From positions 1 to 64,000 of the forward strand of contig NZ_JARXXP010000014.1 of NCBI RefSeq assembly GCF_029893965.1: a stretch of DNA of 64,000 bases, written 5' to 3'. The notes beneath the pieces were generated by a model. It was given only the letters and a program-made list of their open reading frames with translations. It had not been told where the DNA came from and ran no database searches. The position numbers and the translations under genes are program-made. Numbering within the stretch: position 1 is the stretch's first letter; the number at the start of each line of letters is the position of its first letter. Source of the stretch: Paenibacillus sp. PastM-3. Lineage in GTDB: Bacteria > Bacillota > Bacilli > Paenibacillales > Paenibacillaceae. Below, in pieces: positions 42,452 to 49,410 of the stretch.

Positions 42452-43585
42452 ATGAAGATCACTTTTATTGAACCCACTCCAAGTCCAAATACGATGAAGC
42501 TTCATCTGGACGAGAGCCTGGAGCCCGGCATCCGCCGCACGTATACACCGGAAAGCGAACGCAGCGCCCCTGCCTGGGCGCGGGATATGCTGAGCATCCC
42601 CGGTGTAATCAGCATTTACCACGCTGCTGATTTTGCTGCCCTGGAACGCAAGGGCAGCGCCGACTGGGCGGCTATTCTCCGCGAGGTGCAGAGCCGCTTC
42701 GGCGCTGACGGCCTGAGCGCGGAGATTAACCTGGACGATGAGAACGCCGGCGCCCACTTCGGCGAATCGCAGGTGTTCGTCCAGATGTTCCGCGGCATCC
42801 CGATCCAGATCCGCGTGAAGACCGGCGCGAGTGAGGAGCGCATCGCCCTCTCCAGCCGCTTCACGCAGGCGGTGACTGATGTGGCCAGCGCTGTGATGAT
42901 CAAGGAGCGCAAGCTCACGGATTACGGCGTGCGCTACGGCGAGCCGCCGGAAATTGCCCGCGAGGTCGAGCAGGAGCTGGAGGCGGCGTATCCGCAGGAG
43001 CGCCTCGACTCCCTCGTGCAGCAGGCCATCGCGCACGGTGCCGCCGGCGAGTTCGTCGAGCAGCGGCAGAAGAAGGGGCAGGCCGAGCTGCTGCGAGACC
43101 TGCAGGATACCGACTGGCGCGTGCGCTACGCCGCGCTGGAGGACCTGGCGCCAAGCGCAGAGCTCCTGCCGGAGCTGCGCAAGGCGCTGCACGACCCCAA
43201 GCTGCAGCTGCGCAGGCTTGCGGTCGTGTACCTGGGCGACATCCGCACGCCTGAGGCGATGGAGCTGCTCTATGAGGCGATGGCAGACAGTGCCCCGGCC
43301 GTGCGGCGCACGGCCGGGGACACGCTGTCCGACATCGGCGATCCGGCTGCGACGCCGGTGATGACGGCGGCGCTTAAGGATGCGAGCAAGCTCGTCCGCT
43401 GGCGGGCGGCGCGCTTCCTCTATGAGGTCGGCACCGCCGAAGCTCATGATGCACTGGCAGCGGCGGCCGATGACCCCGAATTCGAGGTCGGCCTGCAGGC
43501 CCGGATGGCGCTTACGCGGATTGCTTCCGGCGAGGAAGCCGCCGGCACCGTCTGGCAGCAAATGTCGGAACGCCGCCGTACCTGA
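42452..43585 (+). CDS. CvfC-like protein: Nfu N-domain plus HEAT repeats
   Basis: A 377-residue soluble protein. The first 85 residues are an Nfu/NifU-type N-terminal domain (EPTPSPNTMKLHLD, VISIYHAADFAALERKGSADWAAIL), as in iron-sulfur scaffold proteins, but with no C-terminal CxxC. The C-terminal half is a HEAT-repeat solenoid (about 210-365: DWRVRYAALEDLAP, LQLRRLAVVYLGDI, PAVRRTAGDTLSDIG, KLVRWRAARFLYEVG). This matches the conserved virulence factor C (CvfC) group of Staphylococcus and Bacillales. Its GC content (about 42.7-43.5 kb) is well above that of nearby genes. GGGGAG precedes the ATG. Confidence 0.85.
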   Translation: MKITFIEPTPSPNTMKLHLDESLEPGIRRTYTPESERSAPAWARDMLSIPGVISIYHAADFAALERKGSADWAAILREVQSRFGADGLSAEINLDDENAGAHFGESQVFVQMFRGIPIQIRVKTGASEERIALSSRFTQAVTDVASAVMIKERKLTDYGVRYGEPPEIAREVEQELEAAYPQERLDSLVQQAIAHGAAGEFVEQRQKKGQAELLRDLQDTDWRVRYAALEDLAPSAELLPELRKALHDPKLQLRRLAVVYLGDIRTPEAMELLYEAMADSAPAVRRTAGDTLSDIGDPAATPVMTAALKDASKLVRWRAARFLYEVGTAEAHDALAAAADDPEFEVGLQARMALTRIASGEEAAGTVWQQMSERRRT

Positions 43586-43608
43586 CACGCACCTGCCGTA
43601 TTTTGTTA

Positions 43609-43638
43609 TTGCATGCCCCTCATGAATTGCATTATACT
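43609..43638 (+). promoter_or_regulatory. Probable promoter of the lysine riboswitch-lysP transcript
   Basis: TTGCAT (43609-43614), 18 bp, TATACT (43633-43638). Transcription would begin about 20 nt before the first arm of the riboswitch. Confidence 0.55.
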
Positions 43639-43664
43639 AATTCCTGTTGTGTTCATATTGTATA

Positions 43665-43895
43665 AAGATAGCCTCATCATACCTAAGATGAGGTAGAGGT
43701 CGCGAATATTATAAGTACGCGCGTTGAGACGTTAAGAGCCGTCAATGAAACCGCCGAAAGGAATATCCGCCGAAGTCTGCGCCGCCGCTCCTAATGCCGC
43801 GCAGACTGGGGCCGTTGCCGAACAGGCACGGAACTGTCACTGTGTACTGCAGGCCGCTATTGCCTGCAGGATTCTGCACTGTGTTGCGCTATCTT
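43665..43895 (+). ncRNA. Lysine riboswitch (L-box) aptamer
   Basis: The conserved lysine-aptamer blocks occur in order: GAGGTAGAGGTCGCG (43688-43702 region), AAGTACGCG, CCGCCGAAAGGAA, CGCCGAAGTCTG, CTGGGGCCGTTGCCGAA and CTGTCAC. The P1 stem is closed by AAGATAGC (43665-43672) and GCTATCTT (43888-43895), a perfect 8-bp pair. It precedes an intrinsic terminator and a lysine-permease-type gene. The role is lysine-dependent shut-off of the permease. Confidence 0.92.
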
Positions 43896-43932
43896 AAACA
43901 GGGAGTATGATGCGGAGCCGTATTTTCAGGAA

Positions 43933-43958
43933 ACCGCAGATCCGTCTGCGGTTTTTTT
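43933..43958 (+). terminator. Intrinsic terminator of the lysine riboswitch
   Basis: ACCGCAGA-TCCG-TCTGCGGT is followed by TTTTTTT. TGCGG at 43911-43915 can pair with the 5' arm (CCGCA), which gives a possible antiterminator. A second hairpin, GCCGCCC/GGGCGGC (43974-43997), follows. Confidence 0.85.
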
Positions 43959-44057
43959 GCGCCTACAGGATTTGCCGCCCTCATGCATGGGGGCGGCTTC
44001 GTACACCACTCCCCTTCATGAACAGAAACACGAACCTTCAGAAGGAGTGTCCATTTT

Positions 44058-45518
44058 ATGCAAGCAACACAAGACAACCAGCAGCCGGCACTGCGCAAAA
44101 CCTTCAAAGCCAGACACCTGACGATGATCGCCCTCGGCGGATCGATCGGAACCGGGCTGTTCCTGGCCAGCGGCGGCGCCATTGCCTCCTCCGGTCCGGG
44201 CGGAGCCCTTCTCGCCTATGCTGCGGTAGGGCTTATGGTGTACTTCCTGATGACCAGCCTCGGTGAGCTGGCCACCTACCTGCCTGACTCCGGTTCCTTC
44301 AGCACTTACGGCACCCGGTTTGTCAGCCCCGCCTTCGGCTTCGCCATCGGCTGGAATTTCTGGTACAACTGGGCGGTAACCATTGCAGCCGAGCTCGCCG
44401 CTGCAACGGTCATTATCAAGTATTGGTTCCCTGAGAGCTCTTCGGCCCTCTGGAGCCTGGTGTTCCTGCTGGTGATGTTCGGCCTTAACTTCCTCTCCTC
44501 CCGCGGGTACGGAGAATCGGAATACTGGTTCGCGATCATCAAGATCATTACCGTTATCGTCTTCCTGATTGTCGGCGTGCTGATGATCTTCGGCATTATG
44601 GGCGGTGAGCGGATCGGCTTCAGCAACTTCCAGCTTGGCGGCAGCTCGTTCCACGGCGGCTTCTTCGCCTTCGTCGGTGTCTTTATGGCCGCCGGCTTCT
44701 CCTTCCAGGGAACCGAGCTGGTCGGCGTTGCCGCCGGCGAGAGCGAGAATCCGCGCCGTAATGTGCCGATCGCGATCCGGCAGGTGTTCTGGCGGATTAT
44801 GATCTTCTACATCTTCGCCATTCTCGTTATCGGTCTGGTGATTCCTTATACGAATCCCGACCTGCTGCGCGGTGGCATCGATGACATCGGTGTCAGCCCG
44901 TTCACCATTGTCTTCAATAAAGCCGGACTGGCTATCGCTGCGTCCGTAATGAATGCCGTCATCCTGAGCTCCGTCCTGTCGGCCGGGAACTCCGGCATGT
45001 ATGCCTCCACGCGCGTCCTGTACGCGATGGCCAAGGACGGCATGGCGCCGCGGGCGCTGGGCAAGCTGAACCGCCGCGGTGTGCCTGTCGGCGCCCTCCT
45101 GGTGACTACAGCGGTCGGTATGCTGGCCTTCCTAGCCTCCTTCTTCGGCGATGGCGCTGTCTACAACTGGCTGCTTAACGCCTCCGGGATGTGCGGCTTC
45201 ATCAACTGGCTGGGCATCGCCGTCTGCCATTACCGGTTCCGCCGCGCTTTCGTCAAGCAGGGCCATTCGCTGGATGAGCTGCCGTACCGGGCCAAATGGT
45301 TCCCGTTCGGCCCGCTCTTTGCCTTCGCACTCTGCATGATTGCAGTACTCGGCCAGAACATGGGTGCCTTCACCGGCGGAAGCATCGACTGGTACGGCGT
45401 GCTGGTCTCCTACGTCAGCCTGCCGCTGTTCCTGCTGATCTGGGCTGGCTACCGCTGGTTCAGACCTAGCCGACTCATTCCGCTCCAGGACTGCGATCTC
45501 AGCACCCATGCGGATTAA
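44058..45518 (+). CDS. lysP: Lysine-specific amino acid permease
   Basis: A 486-residue APC-superfamily amino acid permease with 12 membrane helices. The family opening LTMIALGGSIGTGLFLASG is clear, as are FSFQGTELVGVAAGESENPRRNVP and RVLYAMAKDGMAPRALG. This is the AAT group that includes LysP. The lysine riboswitch directly upstream makes lysine the likely substrate. It would take up lysine by proton symport. AAGGAG lies 10 nt before the ATG, and a strong terminator follows. It is a single-gene unit. Confidence 0.9.
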   Translation: MQATQDNQQPALRKTFKARHLTMIALGGSIGTGLFLASGGAIASSGPGGALLAYAAVGLMVYFLMTSLGELATYLPDSGSFSTYGTRFVSPAFGFAIGWNFWYNWAVTIAAELAAATVIIKYWFPESSSALWSLVFLLVMFGLNFLSSRGYGESEYWFAIIKIITVIVFLIVGVLMIFGIMGGERIGFSNFQLGGSSFHGGFFAFVGVFMAAGFSFQGTELVGVAAGESENPRRNVPIAIRQVFWRIMIFYIFAILVIGLVIPYTNPDLLRGGIDDIGVSPFTIVFNKAGLAIAASVMNAVILSSVLSAGNSGMYASTRVLYAMAKDGMAPRALGKLNRRGVPVGALLVTTAVGMLAFLASFFGDGAVYNWLLNASGMCGFINWLGIAVCHYRFRRAFVKQGHSLDELPYRAKWFPFGPLFAFALCMIAVLGQNMGAFTGGSIDWYGVLVSYVSLPLFLLIWAGYRWFRPSRLIPLQDCDLSTHAD

Positions 45519-45552
45519 ACCCTCGTTCAGCTGCTGAACTGTTTACTACATT

Positions 45553-45598
45553 AAAAAGGATGCCCCGCTGCCTCTGTGGCGCGGAGCATCCTTTTTTG
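45553..45598 (+). terminator. Terminator of lysP
   Basis: GGATGC-CCCGC and GCG-GAGCATCC form the stem, followed by TTTTTTG. Confidence 0.88.
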
Positions 45599-45726
45599 TT
45601 TATCGTTCAGTTTACATTCCTTTCTATGCTTCCCGGTTGTACTCCCTCTGACAGAATGTCTAGCCGGTCTGCAGACGTCATGATTCAGAAATGATTTTCT
45701 TAAAATTGTTACGAATATCTCTTGCG

Positions 45727-45756
45727 TTGTTCATGTGCCAGGCGGTAGACTATGTT
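45727..45756 (+). promoter_or_regulatory. Probable promoter of the lipA operon
   Basis: TTGTTC (45727-45732), 18 bp, TATGTT (45751-45756), about 90 bp ahead of the lipA start. The rest of the 330-bp gap after lysP holds only the lysP terminator; no other gene is seen. Confidence 0.4.
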
Positions 45757-45848
45757 AAAAATAAGCATAGGCTTCCATTAGCCCTATGTCCGATTTCACA
45801 GCATGGCATGCAGAATTATTCATTACATTTGAATATGGGAGGCTGACA

Positions 45849-46754
45849 ATGCAGAAGGCAAGAGAACGTAAACCCGATTGGCTTAAAATATCGCTGAATA
45901 CGGGGGACGGTTATAAAGAGATTAACACGATGATGCGCGGCCGCAAGCTTCACACGGTCTGTGAAGAGGCAAAATGTCCGAACATTTATGAATGCTGGAG
46001 TCAGCGGACAGCGACCTTCATGATTCTGGGGAATATTTGTACACGTGCCTGCCGGTTCTGCGCCGTTACCTCGGGTTTACCGACGGAACTTGATCTCGAG
46101 GAGCCGCGGCATGTGGCACAGTCGGTCAAGGAGATGGGGCTTAAGCATGTCGTCATTACTTCCGTTGCCCGGGATGATCTGAACGATCACGGAGCTTCGA
46201 TGTTCGCTGCGACAATTACAGCGGTGCGTGAGAGCAATCCACTGACGGACATCGAGGTGCTGATCCCGGATTTAGGCGGGGAAGCGAATCGGCTTGCCCT
46301 AGTACTGGCGGCGAAGCCTGATGTTTTGAACCATAATCTGGAAACCGTAAGCCGGCTGTCGGACAAAGTGCGGGCGAAGGCGAAATACCAGCGATCTCTT
46401 TCTGTGCTGCGCCTTGCGAAAGAGCTGCGTCCGGAGCAGACGACGAAATCCGGCATGATGGTCGGGCTGGGTGAGACGAAGGAAGAGATCATCGAAGCGA
46501 TGAAGGATTTGAGAGCTGCAGGCTGTGACATTCTGACGATCGGTCAGTACTTGCAGCCTACATTCAAGCATATTGGGGTCGACCGCTATTATGAACCGTC
46601 AGAATTCGCTGAGCTGAAGCGGGAGGGACTGGCGCTGGGCTTTGCACATGTCGAGGCGGGTCCGCTTGTCCGCAGCTCCTATCATGCCCGGGAGCAAACG
46701 GAGAGCGCGAAATCGGCTGCTGCGGGTACGGAAGCCGCTGTGCTTGAGAACTGA
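45849..46754 (+). CDS. lipA: Lipoyl synthase
   Basis: A 301-residue radical-SAM enzyme that inserts two sulfurs into octanoyl groups on lipoyl domains (GcvH first in Bacillales). Both iron-sulfur motifs are complete: the auxiliary cluster CEEAKCPNIYEC and the radical-SAM CTRACRFC. RSSYHAREQ near the end is also standard and supplies the serine ligand. The start with GGGAGG 6 nt upstream is chosen; a longer reading has no site. It leads an operon with a 35-codon ORF and lipM, so it supplies the second step after LipM. Confidence 0.96.
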   Translation: MQKARERKPDWLKISLNTGDGYKEINTMMRGRKLHTVCEEAKCPNIYECWSQRTATFMILGNICTRACRFCAVTSGLPTELDLEEPRHVAQSVKEMGLKHVVITSVARDDLNDHGASMFAATITAVRESNPLTDIEVLIPDLGGEANRLALVLAAKPDVLNHNLETVSRLSDKVRAKAKYQRSLSVLRLAKELRPEQTTKSGMMVGLGETKEEIIEAMKDLRAAGCDILTIGQYLQPTFKHIGVDRYYEPSEFAELKREGLALGFAHVEAGPLVRSSYHAREQTESAKSAAAGTEAAVLEN

Positions 46755-46818
46755 GCAGGGGTTCCGGTCATAGAGATAGCTGGCGTTATTTAAGTTCTGA
46801 CGAAGGGAGTACCCGGCG

Positions 46819-46926
46819 ATGCGGTCAGACAAGCATAAGGCGGATATAGACAAAGTTAAACTCGACGGTACTTCACTTTATTATGATGCGAAAATCGGTG
46901 CCGGCAGGCTGGAAGCGGGGATATGA
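46819..46926 (+). CDS. Small 35-residue ORF coupled to lipM
   Basis: A short open frame encodes 35 residues, beginning MRSDKHKADIDK and ending GAGRLEAGI. AAGGGAG lies 9 nt ahead of the ATG. Its stop codon overlaps the lipM start in an ATGA, the typical coupled arrangement. It is basic and polar at the start, with no signal peptide, and no family is recognised. It may be a real microprotein, a leader that tunes LipM translation, or a decayed gene remnant. Confidence 0.45.
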   Translation: MRSDKHKADIDKVKLDGTSLYYDAKIGAGRLEAGI

Positions 46927-47798
46927 TGACGATGTGGAGGTTTGTACATACAGGAAACCGGACGCCTGCGGAAAATATGGCGATCGACGAAGCGATGCTC
47001 ACCGCACACGAGCGGGGTCTTGTGCCGCCAACGGTGCGATTCTATGGATGGAATCCAGCGACATTGTCCATCGGCTGCTTCCAGCATGCGGCCAAGGAAG
47101 TGGACTTCACCGCGCTTCGGGAGTACGGCCTAGGGTTTGTGCGGCGGTCGACCGGCGGCCGGGCCGTCCTTCATGATCAAGAGCTGACTTACAGCATCAT
47201 CGTATCGGAGAATTATCCCGGTATTCCGGCAAGTGTAGTGGAGGCATACCGCGTGCTAAGCATGGGGTTGCTGCTCGGTTTCCGGAAGCTGGGTCTGGAT
47301 GCACATATGACGGGCTTGGAATCTTCCGAGACACAGACCTTGGCTGAGTGGCAAGTAGATGATTCCCGGCGTGGAAACAAGCCAATGTCTGCGGCTTGCT
47401 TCGATGCGCCATCCAAGTACGAACTTGTAGTCGAAGGCAGAAAAATCGCGGGAAGCGCTCAAATGCGTTCCAAGGGAGTCATTCTGCAGCACGGCTCCAT
47501 TCTTCTCGAACTGGACTCGGATCTACTGTTCAATGTCTTGAACTTCACCGATCCTGAGGACAAACAGCGGATGAAGAAGATTTTCGAGCGCAAAGCGGTT
47601 GATATTAATTCGTGCCTGCGGCGGAAAGGGGACCCTTCGGTGACGATTCGTGATTTGGAGGAAACCTTTCATCAAGGTTTCGCAGAAAATTTGGGTACGG
47701 AGCTCATCCCCGGGACATTGACTGACTTCGAGATTGAACTGGCCAACCGGCTTGCTGAGGAGAAGTATGGTGCCGACAGCTGGAATCTGAAGAAGTAA
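46923..47798 (+). CDS. lipM: Octanoyltransferase LipM (biotin/lipoate ligase family)
   Basis: A 291-residue enzyme of the BPL/LPL fold. It moves octanoate from octanoyl-ACP to GcvH in the Bacillus type lipoate pathway. The fold signature is RRSTGGRAVLHDQELTYSI, and the LipM active-site cysteine is in SAACFDAPSKYELVVEGRKIAGSAQ. The C-terminal accessory domain and length fit LipM rather than LplA (no ATP/lipoate-activating extension) or LipL. ATG codons occur at positions 1, 2 and 4; the first is taken because of the overlap with the preceding ORF. It works with LipA upstream. Confidence 0.9.
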   Translation: MMTMWRFVHTGNRTPAENMAIDEAMLTAHERGLVPPTVRFYGWNPATLSIGCFQHAAKEVDFTALREYGLGFVRRSTGGRAVLHDQELTYSIIVSENYPGIPASVVEAYRVLSMGLLLGFRKLGLDAHMTGLESSETQTLAEWQVDDSRRGNKPMSAACFDAPSKYELVVEGRKIAGSAQMRSKGVILQHGSILLELDSDLLFNVLNFTDPEDKQRMKKIFERKAVDINSCLRRKGDPSVTIRDLEETFHQGFAENLGTELIPGTLTDFEIELANRLAEEKYGADSWNLKK

Positions 47799-47873
47799 AG
47801 GGTAATCACACAACTGATGGCTGCGTTCATTTCGCATCAGGACAACAACCGCACGGGAGGTGCCCATCCGCTG

Positions 47874-49013
47874 TTATTTCCAGGTAATATAAACCTTGAG
47901 ATCACCGGTATTCTCAAAAGCAGAGCTGGTGTACGCTAGCTGGTCCAGCCCAAGCGTGTACAGTGTCTGCAGATCGTTTTTGAGCAGCTTCTCGCTTCCC
48001 CGGTAACGGAACAGCAGCGATTGCTTGCCGGAAGCGATGGCGGATTTCGCCAGCTCCTTCAGCTCTGCAGCAGAACGCACAACCTCTTTTTCCTCATACA
48101 GCCTGTAATCCAGCTGCTCCTGCAGCTTCTCATACACGGATACTCCCGTTCCTCCGCGGCTGACCAGCTCGGACAAGGTCTGAGCATAGCTGACTGATGC
48201 AGCAGGATAGGATTTGGTCCAGGAGTGGTCACGCCGCATCTGCGAGTCCGTTCTCATGTAATATGCCGTACTGACTTCCCCCTCGATGTTCGGCACCGGA
48301 TCATCCCATGTGGTATCCAGATGGTACCAGAGCCCGTTCAGCTGAACCAGATTCCAGGCATGGGATTGTCTTGCACCTCCCGCCGGTTTGGCAGTACCCT
48401 CGACGATTTTATTCGGGATCCCTGCGCCGAGCAGCAGCTTATAGGTGAGCAGGGAATAGCCCTGGCATACGGCGCTGCCGGTAGTCAGCCCTTCATAAGC
48501 GGTGTATTTAGTATAGGTGTTGTCATATTTCAGGTTCAGCACCACCCAGTCATGAATGGCCTTGATCTTCTGGTGGTTGTTCATGCCCGGCGTGATAATC
48601 TTCTGGAGAATGGCTTTTACCTGCTTGTTTACATAGGCTGTCTGCTGCAGCGTCTCCCGGTATTTCACCTGCACTGTCACATTAGCAGACTGGCCGTTTT
48701 GTTTATATGAAAAGGCATAGCTGTCAACGATGTAATACAAATAAATATCACTGGCCATCGCCTGGTCAATTGCACTCTGCACCTGTGCCTTCAGCTTGTT
48801 TGTCTTCCCCGTATACTTAAAGGTGATTGTCTCCCGGCGGTTGCCCATTGCCCCGGTCAGCTTCTGCGTCATCTCGCTTACCGATTGAAGCGAAGCGGAT
48901 GCTGCAGCCGCATGGACCTGTCCCCAGCCGTAGTAGGCCGCCGGCGGCAAAGCTGCAGACAGCAGCACCCCCCCGAGTAACGCCTTCATCAGCGACATAT
49001 GTTTCTTTCGCAT
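47874..49013 (-). CDS. Secreted transglutaminase-like protein
   Basis: A 379-residue protein with a signal peptide (RKKHMSLMKALLGGVLLSAALPP...AYYGWGQVHAAA). The transglutaminase-like core (about 125-265) shows the cysteine protease-type triad: cysteine in SAVCQGYSLLTYKLLL, histidine in RQSHAWNLVQLNGLWYHLD and aspartate in the same strand (HLDTTWDDP). The N- and C-terminal parts are paired repeats of unknown role (TFKYTGKTNKL and LFRYRGSEKLL). It acts outside the cell, perhaps as a protease or cross-linking enzyme on wall proteins. GGGGGAA precedes the ATG. Confidence 0.85.
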   Translation of the reverse strand: MRKKHMSLMKALLGGVLLSAALPPAAYYGWGQVHAAAASASLQSVSEMTQKLTGAMGNRRETITFKYTGKTNKLKAQVQSAIDQAMASDIYLYYIVDSYAFSYKQNGQSANVTVQVKYRETLQQTAYVNKQVKAILQKIITPGMNNHQKIKAIHDWVVLNLKYDNTYTKYTAYEGLTTGSAVCQGYSLLTYKLLLGAGIPNKIVEGTAKPAGGARQSHAWNLVQLNGLWYHLDTTWDDPVPNIEGEVSTAYYMRTDSQMRRDHSWTKSYPAASVSYAQTLSELVSRGGTGVSVYEKLQEQLDYRLYEEKEVVRSAAELKELAKSAIASGKQSLLFRYRGSEKLLKNDLQTLYTLGLDQLAYTSSAFENTGDLKVYITWK

Positions 49014-49410
49014 GTTTTCCCCCTTGCCCCCTGCAACCTTCAAATAGCCCTGGCTAAACTGTAAAGGATAGTTTGTACTTCTACTCTATAGTAGATGCCG
49101 GAAATATCTTTCGTACAACTGATTTCTATATTATCTCAAATTAAAAATATACACTATTATTATCGGCCTGGAATGCCAGGGAAATAAGGTTTTACGATGG
49201 AATAGTGGCCTTACCGCACCATATTTACAAGGCACACATAGACCCGGAAGCTCAGGTTGTGTAACTGCCGGTGCAGAATCATTTTATTCGAATTCTCCGC
49301 TACTCTTGCCGGCGGCTTTGTCCTTTCCGGCAAAAAAACTGCTCCCGCGCAGCATCATGCTGCATAGGAAGCAGTTTTTTTCGCAACAGCTATTTCAAAG
49401 GTAATTCTCG
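49014..49410. other. 397-bp intergenic region
   Basis: No gene is seen. It contains the upstream region of the transglutaminase-like gene and, near 49332-49381, the terminator of the GH95 gene. Remaining sequence is AT-rich without a recognised motif. Confidence 0.5.
49332..49381. terminator. Bidirectional terminator after the GH95 gene
   Basis: AAAAAAACTGCT and AGCAGTTTTTTT flank an inner GCAGCAT/ATGCTGC stem. The A- and T-runs allow stopping from either side. Confidence 0.88.

Noticed and set aside
42380..43588. Minus-strand frame of 402 codons opposite the CvfC-like gene
   Set aside because: It has a low-complexity, arginine-rich translation typical of antisense in GC-rich genes; the plus strand gives an Nfu domain and HEAT repeats.
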